Program-made: the position numbers and the translations under genes
Part shown: positions 45,599-55,205 of the stretch, piece by piece
Layout: every line of letters begins with the position of its first letter
Numbering within the stretch: position 1 is the first letter of the stretch
Notes under the pieces: model-generated
The model's database searches: none
The model's input: the letters and a program-made list of their open reading frames with translations, nothing else
Told to the model about the DNA's origin: nothing
Source of the DNA: Candidatus Flexifilum affinis
GTDB lineage: Bacteria > Chloroflexota > Anaerolineae > Aggregatilineales > Phototrophicaceae
Assembly (NCBI GenBank): GCA_016713325.1
Contig: JADJPJ010000011.1
Coordinates: 248,001-312,000 of the forward strand
Reading direction: 5' to 3'
DNA: 64,000 nucleotides

Positions 45599-46516
45599 CT
45601 ACTCGGTGCGGCGCAGCCAGCGTTCGGCACGGCGGCGGCTGTAGGTATACATCATGACGGTGACGGCGATGACGACCATCATGCTGAAGGCCAACGAATA
45701 GCCCAGTCCCAGGTCGCCGAAGGTGTCGGTGCGAAACTGATTGGACACGACGATGGTCACAGCAAAGTTCTGGCCCATGGCGCCGAGCAGGGCCTGCGCC
45801 GTCGCATAGGCGCTGAAGGCGTTGGCGAAGAGCAGCGCCATCGACCCGAGGATGGCCGGCGCCAGGATGGGCAGGGCGACGTAACGCCAGTACTGCGTCT
45901 GCGTCGCGCCGAGGTTCTCGGCGGCTTCGCGCCACTCGCGGCGCAGTCCTTCCAGGGCCGGGGTCATGATCAGGACCATCAGGGGGATCTGAAAGTAGGT
46001 GTAGACGATGCACAGGCCGGTGAAGCTGAACAGATAGATCTGCGGGTCAAGGGCAGCGCCGATGGGCCGGAGAAACTGATTGAGAAAGCCCAACCGTCCG
46101 AGCAGGGCGGTGAAGGCAAAGACCAGTGGAATGCCGGCGAAATTGGCGGCTACGCCGGAAAACGACAGGACAGAACTGCGCGCCCAGTGGGGCAGTCCGC
46201 CCAGCGTGACGGCCCAGGCAAGCAGCCCGCCGATCAGCCCGCCGCTGAGCGCCGTCAGCAGGCTGACCAGCAGCGAAGAGCGGTAGGCCAGCGCGATGGT
46301 CGGGTTGAGCAGGCCGGTCAGGTTGTTGAGCGTCAGGGCGCCGGTCTCATCGGTCACGCTGCGCACGACAATGGCCAGGCTGGGGAAGATCAGAAAAACC
46401 GCGATGAAGGCGAAGAACGGCAGCAGGCCCACCCAGTCGAAGGATGGCCGGGAAGCGCGCCAGCGCGAGAGCTGCGCGGCCGGATCGACAGGGGCGGTGG
46501 GGGTTCGCGTCGTCAT
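45599..46516 (-). CDS. ABC importer permease (PotB/FbpB-like, first permease)
   Basis: Membrane protein of 305 aa with about six helices. The EAA loop is EAAENLGATQTQYWRYVALPIL (in two parts: EAAENLGATQTQYW, RYVALPIL), followed by SMALLFANAFSAYATAQAL, typical of spermidine/iron/thiamine importers. It lies downstream of the binding-protein gene across a perfect 24-bp hairpin, and 27 bp before the second permease. Confidence 0.9.
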   Translation of the reverse strand: MTTRTPTAPVDPAAQLSRWRASRPSFDWVGLLPFFAFIAVFLIFPSLAIVVRSVTDETGALTLNNLTGLLNPTIALAYRSSLLVSLLTALSGGLIGGLLAWAVTLGGLPHWARSSVLSFSGVAANFAGIPLVFAFTALLGRLGFLNQFLRPIGAALDPQIYLFSFTGLCIVYTYFQIPLMVLIMTPALEGLRREWREAAENLGATQTQYWRYVALPILAPAILGSMALLFANAFSAYATAQALLGAMGQNFAVTIVVSNQFRTDTFGDLGLGYSLAFSMMVVIAVTVMMYTYSRRRAERWLRRTE

Positions 46517-46583
46517 CGCTGCAAGACTCTTCTGGTGCGGACGGTGTCAGAGGTTGACCATTATAGGGAAAGACGATCAGTCA

Positions 46584-46634
46584 GAAGGGCGCTGCTGAGG
46601 GCGAGCCAGCGGCTCGCCCTCAGCAGCGCCCTTC
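46584..46634 (-). terminator. Perfect 24-bp hairpin between binding protein and permease genes
   Basis: Arms at 46584-46607 and 46611-46634 are exact complements around the loop AGC. The position inside the importer operon, just after the binding-protein stop, is typical of structures that let the binding protein be made in excess of the membrane parts. No clear T-run follows. Confidence 0.7.
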
Positions 46635-46644
46635 GATGGCGTGC

Positions 46645-47817
46645 CTAACCGCCGTAGGCGATGCCGACTACACTCGCCCAGTTGTCGCGCACATGGATCA
46701 GGCCGGTCGTGAGCTGTTCCAGCGTCGGGAAGGCCACCGGCACATCTGCGACTGGCATGCGGTCGAGCAGTTCCTGCGGGATGACGCCGCGCTCCAGCAT
46801 GTCGTTGAAGCGAACGGGCTTGGCATAGCCCTCCAGCCAGATCAGGCTGCCCTCGTCGCTGAAGGTATATTCCATCCACAGCCGAGCGGCGTTCGGACGC
46901 GGCGCGTAGGCGCTGATGGCGGATAGATACACGCCGGCGATGGTGCCGCTGGTCGGGTAGACGACCTCGATATTGGCCTGATCAGCATTGTTGTCGCGGT
47001 TGGCCAGTGCGTTGTAGTCCCAGCGCAGGGTGATCGGCAGTTCTCCGCTGACTCCCTGGGCGGGGGTCCAGCCCGCGGGAACAAGGTTGCCGCTCTCGGC
47101 GAGCTGGCGGAAGAATTCGAGGCCGACCTCGGGCGTATCGAGCGTACCGCCGTTGCCCAGCGCCGCCGCCCAGACGGCATGGGTGTTCTGGCTGCCGGCC
47201 ACCGGGTCATTGATGGCGATTAGTCCACGCAGGCGGGAGTCGAGCAGGTCGCTCCAGTCGCGCGGGACGAACGGCACGGCGTCAACATTCACCTCGAAGG
47301 TCATGGTGCCGTAGTAGTTGCCCGTCCAGAAGCCATCCGGGTCTTTGATCTCGTCCGGAATGCTGTCCCAGGTCGAGACCTTGTAGGGCTGGAGGAGGCC
47401 TTCAGCCTTGGCCTGGTCACCCCAGATGAAGCCGACGTCGATGATGTCCGGGTTCTGCGGGCCGCTGTTGCCGGCATTGGCGCGGATCTGTTCCAGCTCT
47501 TCGGCGGAACCGGCATCGGGCGTCAGATCGTTGTGGGTGAGGAAAGGATAGAGTTCCTGAAAGAAGACCTGCTTCATCTTGCCATAATTTGCCCAGTCGT
47601 TGGGCAGCGCCGTGGTGCTCAACGCACCTTCTGCGCGAACTGCTTCGATCAGGGCGTCCAGACCCCCCGCCGCTTCCAGGTCGATCGGGCCGGGTGTGGG
47701 AGGTGTGGGCAGCGACCCCTGCGCAAAGGCTGGTAGGCGGCCGACCTGCGACATCGCCGCGGCCAGGGCGCTCATCTGCAAGAAACGACGACGCGAAATC
47801 TTGTTGAAGCGGTCCAC
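46645..47817 (-). CDS. ABC importer substrate-binding protein, Tat-type signal
   Basis: Periplasmic-binding-type protein of 390 aa. The N-terminus has a twin-arginine motif SRRRFLQM (residues 8-15) with a hydrophobic stretch ending near FAQG, so it is probably exported folded. The mature part resembles type-2 binding proteins of the spermidine/putrescine-iron-2-aminoethylphosphonate group (GLDALIEAVRAEGALS, IIDVGFIWGDQAKAEGL, ITLRWDYNALANRDN). It heads the operon of two permeases and an ATPase. Substrate not determined. Confidence 0.88.
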   Translation of the reverse strand: MDRFNKISRRRFLQMSALAAAMSQVGRLPAFAQGSLPTPPTPGPIDLEAAGGLDALIEAVRAEGALSTTALPNDWANYGKMKQVFFQELYPFLTHNDLTPDAGSAEELEQIRANAGNSGPQNPDIIDVGFIWGDQAKAEGLLQPYKVSTWDSIPDEIKDPDGFWTGNYYGTMTFEVNVDAVPFVPRDWSDLLDSRLRGLIAINDPVAGSQNTHAVWAAALGNGGTLDTPEVGLEFFRQLAESGNLVPAGWTPAQGVSGELPITLRWDYNALANRDNNADQANIEVVYPTSGTIAGVYLSAISAYAPRPNAARLWMEYTFSDEGSLIWLEGYAKPVRFNDMLERGVIPQELLDRMPVADVPVAFPTLEQLTTGLIHVRDNWASVVGIAYGG

Positions 47818-48002
47818 AAGGTTGCTCCTGGGCAGGTAGATGAATTGTCTGATGGAAAGCTACATGGAACAGTTTAACGACAAAGGCTGAAATTGTTAAA
47901 TCCAGATTGCAAACGAAGGCCCAAAAGATTGCGCTCAACCCATGCAGACAGTATCATCGGCAGCATCCACACGCACGATTCTAGCGTCGAAAGGGAGTTT
48001 TT

Positions 48003-49601
48003 ATGACACGTCGCCTTTCGCTTGTCCTGATCTTTCTTTTATTGATCTCATTGTCGACTTCGGTGACTTCGGCGCAGGACGATGGTGTGACGCTGCGCGT
48101 GGGCACGACATACATGATCGATACGCTGAACCCTACGAATGGCTTCTACGGCTATACTGCGCGGCTCCTGTGGTACGACACACTCGTCAACTGGAGCGGT
48201 GGCGATCTGTTCCAGCCGGGCCTCGCCGAGGCGTGGTCGGTGTCCGACGATGGTCTGACCTGGACCTTCGAGATTCGTGAGGGCGTGACCTTCCATGATG
48301 GCGCCCCGCTGACGGCGGAAGAAGCTGCCTGGAATATCAACTGGATCCTCGAAAACGAGATTCCGACGATGATCTCCTACATGAGCGATGTCGAGGGCGC
48401 CGAGGCGACCGACGCGACCACACTGGTCATCCATGTCAGCCAGCCGGTGCCGAACATGATCACGGGCAAACTGCCGTTCGTGATGATGCTGCCGCCCAGC
48501 GTATGGCAGGGGATGACAGTGGACGAGATCGACTCTCTGGATGGCCTGGAGACGACTATGGGCTCCGGACCTTACCGCCTGGTCGAGTACCAGACGGGCG
48601 AGTACATGGTCATGGAGGCGAATCCGGACTACTGGCGCGGCGCGCCCCTGGCAGATCGGCTGATCTATCAGGAGTACGCGACGGAGGATGCGATGGTGCA
48701 GGCGCTGATCGCCGGCGACATCGACCTGATCATGATTGTTCCCGGCTCCGGGGCGGCGGCGCTGCGCCGACAGGAAAACGTCACCGTCGAATTCAGCTTC
48801 GACGTGCGCCTGGAGGAACTGATCGTCAATTCCAGCCCGGAAGGGACGCAACCGGCCAGCCTCAACGACCCGGTGGTACGCCGGGCCATCGCCCACGCCA
48901 TCGACCGCGAGTCAATCATCAATGTTGGCTACCTGGGCTATGCGGAATACGCCACGACTGTCATACCGACGGCCATGGGCGCATTTCACCATGCCGGAAT
49001 CCCCGAGGTGCCGTACAATCTGGAGGAAGCCAACCGCCTGCTCGACGAGGCGGGCTTTGTGGACAGCAATAACGACGGCGTGCGCGAATTCAGCGACGGC
49101 GCGCCTCTGGAATATCGGCTGTACGCCCCGGACAGCGATGCTTATTACGCCCGAATCATCGAACTGATCTCCGCCGATCTGGCCTCCATCGGAATTGCGG
49201 CGCCGCCGCAAGTGCTGTCCGACGAAACGCTGATCGATCTCCAAATCGACTATGACAACGATCTGATCTACTGGGGCTGGAATCTTGATCCCGATCCGGG
49301 TTTCCTGCTCAGCATCTTCACCTGCGCAGAAACTGTCGACGGCGGCTGGAGCGACAGCGGCTACTGCGACGAAGAATACGACGCTCTGTATGCCGCCCAG
49401 GCCACCGCGCTGACGCAGGAGGAGCGAATCGACATCATCCATCGTATGCAGGAAAAGCTGGCGGAGGATCTGCCGTATGTCCCGGTGGTCTATCCGCAGA
49501 CGATCGCAGCCTATCGCAACGACCGATTCGTGTTTTCCAACCGACTGGCATCGCAGCCGTTGTTCTGGGCGCTGTATGATGGGTTCGCGCCTGTCGGATA
49601 G
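48003..49601 (+). CDS. Oligopeptide/dipeptide-type ABC substrate-binding protein
   Basis: Secreted binding protein of 532 aa, family SBP_bac_5 (DppA/OppA/NikA). A signal peptide ends at VTSAQDD; WSVSDDGLTWTFEIREGVTFHDGAPLTAEEA (in parts) and LNDPVVRRAIAHAIDRESI are family signatures. An AAAGGGAG site precedes the ATG. It opens a five-gene importer with two permeases and two ATPases, followed by a peptidase, so peptides are the most likely cargo, though sugars or nickel also use this family. Confidence 0.92.
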   Translation: MTRRLSLVLIFLLLISLSTSVTSAQDDGVTLRVGTTYMIDTLNPTNGFYGYTARLLWYDTLVNWSGGDLFQPGLAEAWSVSDDGLTWTFEIREGVTFHDGAPLTAEEAAWNINWILENEIPTMISYMSDVEGAEATDATTLVIHVSQPVPNMITGKLPFVMMLPPSVWQGMTVDEIDSLDGLETTMGSGPYRLVEYQTGEYMVMEANPDYWRGAPLADRLIYQEYATEDAMVQALIAGDIDLIMIVPGSGAAALRRQENVTVEFSFDVRLEELIVNSSPEGTQPASLNDPVVRRAIAHAIDRESIINVGYLGYAEYATTVIPTAMGAFHHAGIPEVPYNLEEANRLLDEAGFVDSNNDGVREFSDGAPLEYRLYAPDSDAYYARIIELISADLASIGIAAPPQVLSDETLIDLQIDYDNDLIYWGWNLDPDPGFLLSIFTCAETVDGGWSDSGYCDEEYDALYAAQATALTQEERIDIIHRMQEKLAEDLPYVPVVYPQTIAAYRNDRFVFSNRLASQPLFWALYDGFAPVG

Positions 49602-49614
49602 GTAGGGCGGGGCT

Positions 49615-50628
49615 GTGCTGCATACGGGCTACGCGCTGCGCAAAGTGCTCTTTGCGCTGCTGACGCTGGTCGTCGTCATCGTCTTCAACTTCTTTCTGTT
49701 TCGCGTGCTGCCCGGCGACCCCGTCCGACTGCTGTTCCGGAACCCGCGCCTGAGCGAGGACGTTCAGGCGCGGATTCGCGCCGACTTCGGCCTGGACAAG
49801 CCCCTCCTGATCAACACGGACGCGCTGGCCAGTGGCGACCTGGCCGGGCTGTTCGACAGTCAGTTCAGCGCTTACATCGGGCAGCTCCTCCAGGGAAACT
49901 TTGGCATCTCCTTCGCCACCCGCGAGGACGTCTCGTTCATCCTCGGCGAGCGCGTGTGGCGCACGGTGATTCTGGTGCTGACCGGCGAGGCGCTGGCCAT
50001 TCTGTTCGGCGTGGGATTCGGGCTGCTGGCCGCCTGGCGACGGGGCAGCCGCGTCGATGCCGTGGTGCTGATAGCCGGTGTGATCACTTGGGCGCTGCCG
50101 ACGTTCTTCCTGGGCATCATTCTGCTGATCCTGGCCCGCGGCGTGCTGCCGTCGGGCGGCATGCTCACGCCAGGTTATGCCGACCCTGGCACCGTCGCCT
50201 ACTGGCTGGACGTCGCCAGGCACCTGATTCTGCCGACGATCACTCTGGCGGTGGTCAGCGCCAGCAGCTTCATGCTGATCATGCGCAGCAGCGCCGTCGA
50301 GGTGCTGGCCGACGACTACATCCTGACCGCCAAGGCCAAAGGGTTGAGCACGGCGCAGATCCTGCGCGACCACGCGCTCAAGAACGCCATGCTGCCGACG
50401 GTGACGCTGATCGCACTCTCGCTCGGTAGCGTGGTCGGTGGGGCGATTCAGGTGGAGACGGTGTTTTCCTGGCCAGGCATCGGCCGCCTGATCTACGACT
50501 CGGTGGCGCGCCAGGATTATCCGGTCTTGCAGGGAGCCTTCCTGCTGCTGGCCGTGAGCGTCATCCTGGCCAACCTGGCCGCCGATCTACTCTACTCGTT
50601 TCTCGATCCCCGCATTCAGTTGAGATAG
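49615..50628 (+). CDS. DppB-type ABC permease
   Basis: Permease of 337 aa starting at GTG, 13 bp after the binding-protein stop. Opening helix and LPGDPVRLLFRNPRLSEDVQ are typical, as are LADDYILTAKAKGLSTAQIL (EAA-like loop) and FSWPGIGRLIYDSVARQDYP. About six helices with a large first loop. It forms the channel with the following permease. Confidence 0.94.
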   Translation: MLHTGYALRKVLFALLTLVVVIVFNFFLFRVLPGDPVRLLFRNPRLSEDVQARIRADFGLDKPLLINTDALASGDLAGLFDSQFSAYIGQLLQGNFGISFATREDVSFILGERVWRTVILVLTGEALAILFGVGFGLLAAWRRGSRVDAVVLIAGVITWALPTFFLGIILLILARGVLPSGGMLTPGYADPGTVAYWLDVARHLILPTITLAVVSASSFMLIMRSSAVEVLADDYILTAKAKGLSTAQILRDHALKNAMLPTVTLIALSLGSVVGGAIQVETVFSWPGIGRLIYDSVARQDYPVLQGAFLLLAVSVILANLAADLLYSFLDPRIQLR

Positions 50629-50634
50629 GCGTCC

Positions 50635-51555
50635 ATGAGCTTTCTTCGGCAGTTCGTGAAAAGGCCGGCGGGGATGTTTGGCGCGCTCATGCTCGCGCTG
50701 GTCGTCGGCATGGCGGTCTTCGCGCCGCTGATCGCTCCCTACAACCCCTACGAACGGGTGCGTGCGACGCCCGACGAGATCCTCGCGCCGCCCAACGAGG
50801 CGCACTTGCTCGGCACGGATGACGCCGGCAAGGATGTCTGGAGCCAGTTGCTCTACGGCGCGCAGGTGTCGCTGCTGGTCGGGTTCACCGCCTCGATCGC
50901 CTCGATGATCATCGGCTCCACGATCGGACTGATCGCCGGCTACTACGGCGAGCGCGTCGACAACCTGCTGATGCGGTTGGTCGACTTTCTGCTGGTTGTG
51001 CCCTACCTGCCGCTGGTGCTGGTCATCGTCTCGGTGTGGGGGCGGGGCCTGTGGAAAATCATCTTTGTGATCGCCATTCTCGGCTGGACGTACACCGCCC
51101 GGCTGGTCCGCGCGCAGACGCTGGCCGTGAAGGGGCGTGCCTACGTCACCCGCGCCCGGGCCGTCGGCGCCAGAGACCGGCGCATCATCCTGCGACACAT
51201 CCTGCCCCAGGTCATGCCGCTGATCATCGCTCAGACGGTGCTTGACATCTCCGCGACCATCCTGGCCGAAGCGTCGCTGAGCTTCCTCGGGCTGGGCGAC
51301 CCGACGCTGATCAGTTGGGGCAATATGCTCCACTTCGCGTTCGAGCGGGCGATCAGCAGCGAGGCCTGGTGGTTCCTGCTGCCGCCGGGCATCGCCATCC
51401 TGTGGGTCAGCCTGTCGCTGATCCTGATCGGCATGAGCGTGGAGGAGATCGTGAATCCCCGTGTCAAGACGCATCACCTGTTCGCGCCCCACCGGATGAT
51501 CGCCGCGGCGGTCGGGCTGCGGCCAGCGCCGGAATCAACTGTGGAGGAGCCCTAG
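50635..51555 (+). CDS. DppC-type ABC permease
   Basis: Permease of 306 aa with the N-terminal extension of DppC proteins (APLIAPYNPYERV, HLLGTDDAGKDVWSQLLYGA), the ATPase-contact loop around YVTRARAVGARDRRIILRHILP (YVTRARAVGARD, RRIILRHILP) and LAEASLSFLGLGDPTLISWG. It pairs with DppB-like protein 6 bp upstream. Confidence 0.94.
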   Translation: MSFLRQFVKRPAGMFGALMLALVVGMAVFAPLIAPYNPYERVRATPDEILAPPNEAHLLGTDDAGKDVWSQLLYGAQVSLLVGFTASIASMIIGSTIGLIAGYYGERVDNLLMRLVDFLLVVPYLPLVLVIVSVWGRGLWKIIFVIAILGWTYTARLVRAQTLAVKGRAYVTRARAVGARDRRIILRHILPQVMPLIIAQTVLDISATILAEASLSFLGLGDPTLISWGNMLHFAFERAISSEAWWFLLPPGIAILWVSLSLILIGMSVEEIVNPRVKTHHLFAPHRMIAAAVGLRPAPESTVEEP

Positions 51556-51558
51556 TCG

Positions 51559-52368
51559 ATGACAAACGCCGTCCCGATCCTGTCAGTGCGCGGCCTGTCG
51601 ATCGACTATCGAATCGAAGGCCGCCGAGATGCCTATCACGCGGTCGTCGATCTCAGCTTCGACTTGTATCCGGGGCGCGCACTGGCGCTGGTCGGCGAAT
51701 CCGGCTGTGGCAAGACGACCACCATGCTGTCGCTGCTGCGTCTGCTGCCGGCCGCCGGGCAGATCATCGCCGGTCAGGTGTTGTTCCACGGTCAGGATCT
51801 GCTCCAGTTGAGCGAGGCGGGCATCCGTGCCGTGCGCTGGAAGCAGATGGCGATAGTATTTCAGGGGGCGATGAATGCGCTGAACCCTGTTCGCCGCGTC
51901 GAAGACCAGATCGTCGAGGTGCTGCTCCTGCACGGTACGGTAGGCAACCGGCGGCAGGCGAAAGCGCGGGTGGCCGACCTGATGCAGATGGTCGGGATCC
52001 CACCGCAGCGCGCGCAGCAGTACCCGCACCAGTTCAGCGGCGGCATGCGCCAGCGGGCGATGATCGCCATGGCGCTGGCCTGCGAACCGGAAGTCCTGAT
52101 CGCCGACGAACCGACCACGGCACTCGACGTGATGATCCAGGCGCAGATCATCACCCTACTGGAATCGCTGCAACAAATGCTCGGTCTGTCGGTGATCCTG
52201 GTCACCCACGACCTGGGCGTCGTCGCCGAAATGTGCACCGACGTGCTGATCATGCAGGACGGGCGGGCGATCGAGCAGGGCACGGTGGATACGATATTCA
52301 ACGCGCCGCGCCATGCCTATACGCAGCGCCTGCTGGCCACTATTCCGAAGATCGGACTCGACACGTGA
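51559..52368 (+). CDS. DppD-type ABC ATPase
   Basis: ATPase of 269 aa with Walker A GESGCGKTT, Q-loop IVFQGAMNALNPVRRVEDQI, signature FSGGMRQRAMIAMALA and Walker B LIADEPTTALDV. FQGAMNALNPV is typical of DppD/OppD. The last residues stop at AYTQRLLATIPKIGLDT; the Cys-rich iron-sulfur tail found in many DppD is absent here. It overlaps the DppF-like gene by 4 bp. Confidence 0.93.
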   Translation: MTNAVPILSVRGLSIDYRIEGRRDAYHAVVDLSFDLYPGRALALVGESGCGKTTTMLSLLRLLPAAGQIIAGQVLFHGQDLLQLSEAGIRAVRWKQMAIVFQGAMNALNPVRRVEDQIVEVLLLHGTVGNRRQAKARVADLMQMVGIPPQRAQQYPHQFSGGMRQRAMIAMALACEPEVLIADEPTTALDVMIQAQIITLLESLQQMLGLSVILVTHDLGVVAEMCTDVLIMQDGRAIEQGTVDTIFNAPRHAYTQRLLATIPKIGLDT

Positions 52369-53381
52369 ACGATAACCCTGCGCCGCCGATCCTGGCCCTG
52401 GAGAATGTCTACAAGCGCTTTCCGGCCGCCCGGAGGCAGGGCCGCCTGGGCCGGCGAGGCGTGGTGCGCGCCCTGGATGGCGTGAGCCTGACGCTGCGCC
52501 CCGGCGAGATCGTTGGACTGGTAGGCGAGTCCGGGTCGGGTAAGTCGACGCTGGCCATGTCGGTCATGGGCCTGGAGCCGCCGACCGAGGGCCGGGTGCT
52601 GCTGGAGGGCGACGATCTGTATGCAACCCTGCGGGGACCGGACCGGCTGGCGATTCGGCGCAAGATTCAGCTCATCTTTCAGGATCCATACGAGTCGCTG
52701 AACCCGAGGCAGACCATCTACGACATCCTCAGCGAGCCGCTATGGATTCACCATCTGGTGACCAGCCGCGCCGAGGCCGAGACACGGGTGATCGCAGCAC
52801 TGAACGAGGTTGGGCTGACTCCGCCCCAGACCTATTTGACGCGCCGTCCAGAGGGGCTGTCGGGCGGCCAGCGGCAGCGCGTGGGCATCGCGGCGGCGCT
52901 GATTCTCGACCCGCAGGTGGTGGTGGCCGACGAACCGGTGTCCATGCTCGACGTCTCGTTGCGTTCGGAAATCCTCATGCTGCTGCGCAATCTGCGCGAC
53001 CGGCGCGGGCTGACGCTGCTGTACATCACGCACGATCTGGCGACCGCCGCGCTCTTCACCGACCGGATCGCCGTCCTGTACCTGGGGCGGATCGTGGAGG
53101 AGGGGCGCACGGCGCAGGTGCTGCGTGAGCCGCAGCACCCCTACACTCGCGCCCTGCTGAGCGTGATTCCGGTGAGCAACCCGCGCCTCCGTCGTCCTCG
53201 CGAGATCCTCCAGGGCGAAATCCCGGACGCCACCGAAGTGCCACGGGGCTGCCGCTTTCACCCGCGCTGCCCCGACGCCATCGACCGCTGCCGTCTGACC
53301 GATCCGCAGCTCATGCCGACCGCCAGCGGACAGCGCGCCGCGTGTATTCTCACTGGAGTACCTCTCCATGCAGTCGAATGA
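52365..53381 (+). CDS. DppF-type ABC ATPase
   Basis: ATPase of 338 aa from the GTG at 52365, which overlaps the DppD stop. Walker A GESGSGKST, FQDPYESLNPRQTIYDIL, LSGGQRQRVGIAAALI and VVADEPVSMLDVS are complete. The C-terminal oligopeptide tail has CRFHPRCPDAIDRC, whose cysteines match the cluster-like tail of this family. Its stop overlaps the S9 peptidase start by 14 bp, so import and peptide breakdown may be coupled. Confidence 0.94.
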   Translation: MNDNPAPPILALENVYKRFPAARRQGRLGRRGVVRALDGVSLTLRPGEIVGLVGESGSGKSTLAMSVMGLEPPTEGRVLLEGDDLYATLRGPDRLAIRRKIQLIFQDPYESLNPRQTIYDILSEPLWIHHLVTSRAEAETRVIAALNEVGLTPPQTYLTRRPEGLSGGQRQRVGIAAALILDPQVVVADEPVSMLDVSLRSEILMLLRNLRDRRGLTLLYITHDLATAALFTDRIAVLYLGRIVEEGRTAQVLREPQHPYTRALLSVIPVSNPRLRRPREILQGEIPDATEVPRGCRFHPRCPDAIDRCRLTDPQLMPTASGQRAACILTGVPLHAVE

Positions 53382-55199
53382 TCCGGAGTCTTCGCTCAAC
53401 GCCCTGCTGACCGTGCCGGAAGTGTGGGGCTATGCCCCGTCGCCGGATGGCCGTTGGATCGCCTGGACGTGGATGGGCGTCTCGACGGCGCTCAGCGTGC
53501 ATGCGGCGCCGACGGACGCATCATCCACGCCGGTCGCGCTGACACTGAACGATCAGAATGCCTGGCTGGTCTCCTGGCTGCCGGATAGCAGCGGCTGTGT
53601 CATCGCCCAGGACACCGACGGCGACGAGAAGGTGGAGTTATTCCGCGTTGACCTCGTCGCGCCCAATGTGCTGCACCGGCTGACCGAGCGCCATCCGGAC
53701 TACTACATCAACGGCGGCGACCTGCATCCGAACGGCCGCTGGTTGATCTATGCAGCCAATTTCGATGATGCCGGGCTGGTCATCGAGGGCAGCTGGATTT
53801 ACCGGCATGACCTGGAAACGGGCGAGCGTCTGCCGCTGGCTCGACCGGCCGGCGCGACCGTCTATCCGCCCAGCCTGAACCCCCAGGGCTCTCACGTGCT
53901 CTATTACCGGCAAGACGAGCACCCTTCGGGTTGCCAGTTGTGGCGCGTTGCCATTGATGGGGGCGCCGATCGAGAGATCTTCAACGCCGGCGCGGATCGC
54001 AAGGTCACCGGCATCTGGCTTCCCGATGGCCAGCGTATCCTGGTGCGCGCCGAGACAGACACCCACTATCGCGTCGGCGTCTGGTCGCCGCAGTCGGCCG
54101 AGGTACGCTGGCTGGTCGACGACCCGGCGCGCAACATCGAGGAGATCGCCTGTCCGAGCAACAGCCAGTGGGCTGTCTTGCACGAGAGCGCGGTGGCACG
54201 CTACCGCCCAACGCTGCTCGACCCGGACACCGGCGAGAGCACGCGCGGACCCGCCTGGACGGACGATCGCTCGACCGTGATCCCGGTTGCACCCGCTGCC
54301 GATGGCGGTTGGACGGCGCTGGTCTACGGCGGGCAAGTCGACGATCTGGTGCGAATCGGGCCGGAAGAGGGCGCGATCAGCCTGTCGCGCGCCGCAGATC
54401 GCGCCACCGTCTCCGCAGAGGATCTGGTTCCCGCCGAGGACTTCCGCTGGCACGGCGACGATGGCCTGGAGATCCAGGGCTGGCTGTATCGCGCGCGCGG
54501 CGAGGCGTTCGGCACGATCGTCTATGTCCACGGCGGGCCGACCTGGCATCTGGAAGATCGCTTCGACCTGACCGAGCAGTTTTCGCCGGGCAGGGGTTCA
54601 ACGTCCTGGCGCCAAACTATCGCGGCAGCACGGGATTTAGCCGTGCGTACCAGGAGGCGATCAAAGTCGAAGGCTGGGGCGGCGTCGAGCAGGGCGACAT
54701 TCGCGCTGGCATTGAGGCGCTGATCGCCGCCGGCATCGCCCAGCGAGGTCGCGTTGGCATCACCGGCACCAGCTATGGCGGCTACTCGTCCTGGTGCGCC
54801 ATCACGCGCTATTCTACCGACCTGATCGCCGCCGCCGCGCCGATCTGCGGCATGACCGATCTGGTCGCCGACTACGAACTGACGCGGCCTGAGCTGCGCC
54901 CGTACAGCGCCGAAATGATGGGCGGCACACCGGACGACGTGCCAGAACGCTTCGCCGAGCGATCGCCGGTCCACCATGTGGCCAACATCCGTGGGCGACT
55001 GCTCATCGTTCAGGGTGAGCAAGACCCGAATGTCACGCCGGAGCAGGTCACGATCGTCCGGCAGGCGCTGGACGCGGTGGGCATTCCCTACGAAGTGCTG
55101 CTGTTTCCCGACGAGGGCCACGGCATCCACCGCCGGCCCAACCAGCGGACGCTGCTCCTGCGTCTGCTCTCGTTCTTCCAGCAGAGTATGAGGACGTGA
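53368..55199 (+). pseudogene. S9-family prolyl oligopeptidase-like peptidase, frameshifted
   Basis: A beta-propeller N-terminus (YAPSPDGRWIAWTW, WLPDSSGCVIAQDTDGDE) leads to an alpha/beta-hydrolase domain with GTSYGGYSS (nucleophile Ser), QGEQDPNVTP (Asp) and PDEGHGIHR (His). The frame breaks in TTTT at 54580-54583: adding one T gives QFFAGQGFNVLAPNYRG, the usual text, and the rest is intact. The start overlaps the importer ATPase. All catalytic residues survive, so a base-calling error is as likely as real decay. Confidence 0.82.
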
Positions 55200-55205
55200 G
55201 ACTGC

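Noticed and set aside
44772..46013. N-terminal extension of the ATPase frame on the minus strand
   Set aside because: It overlaps both permease genes out of frame; the ATPase text starts at the ATG at 44768.
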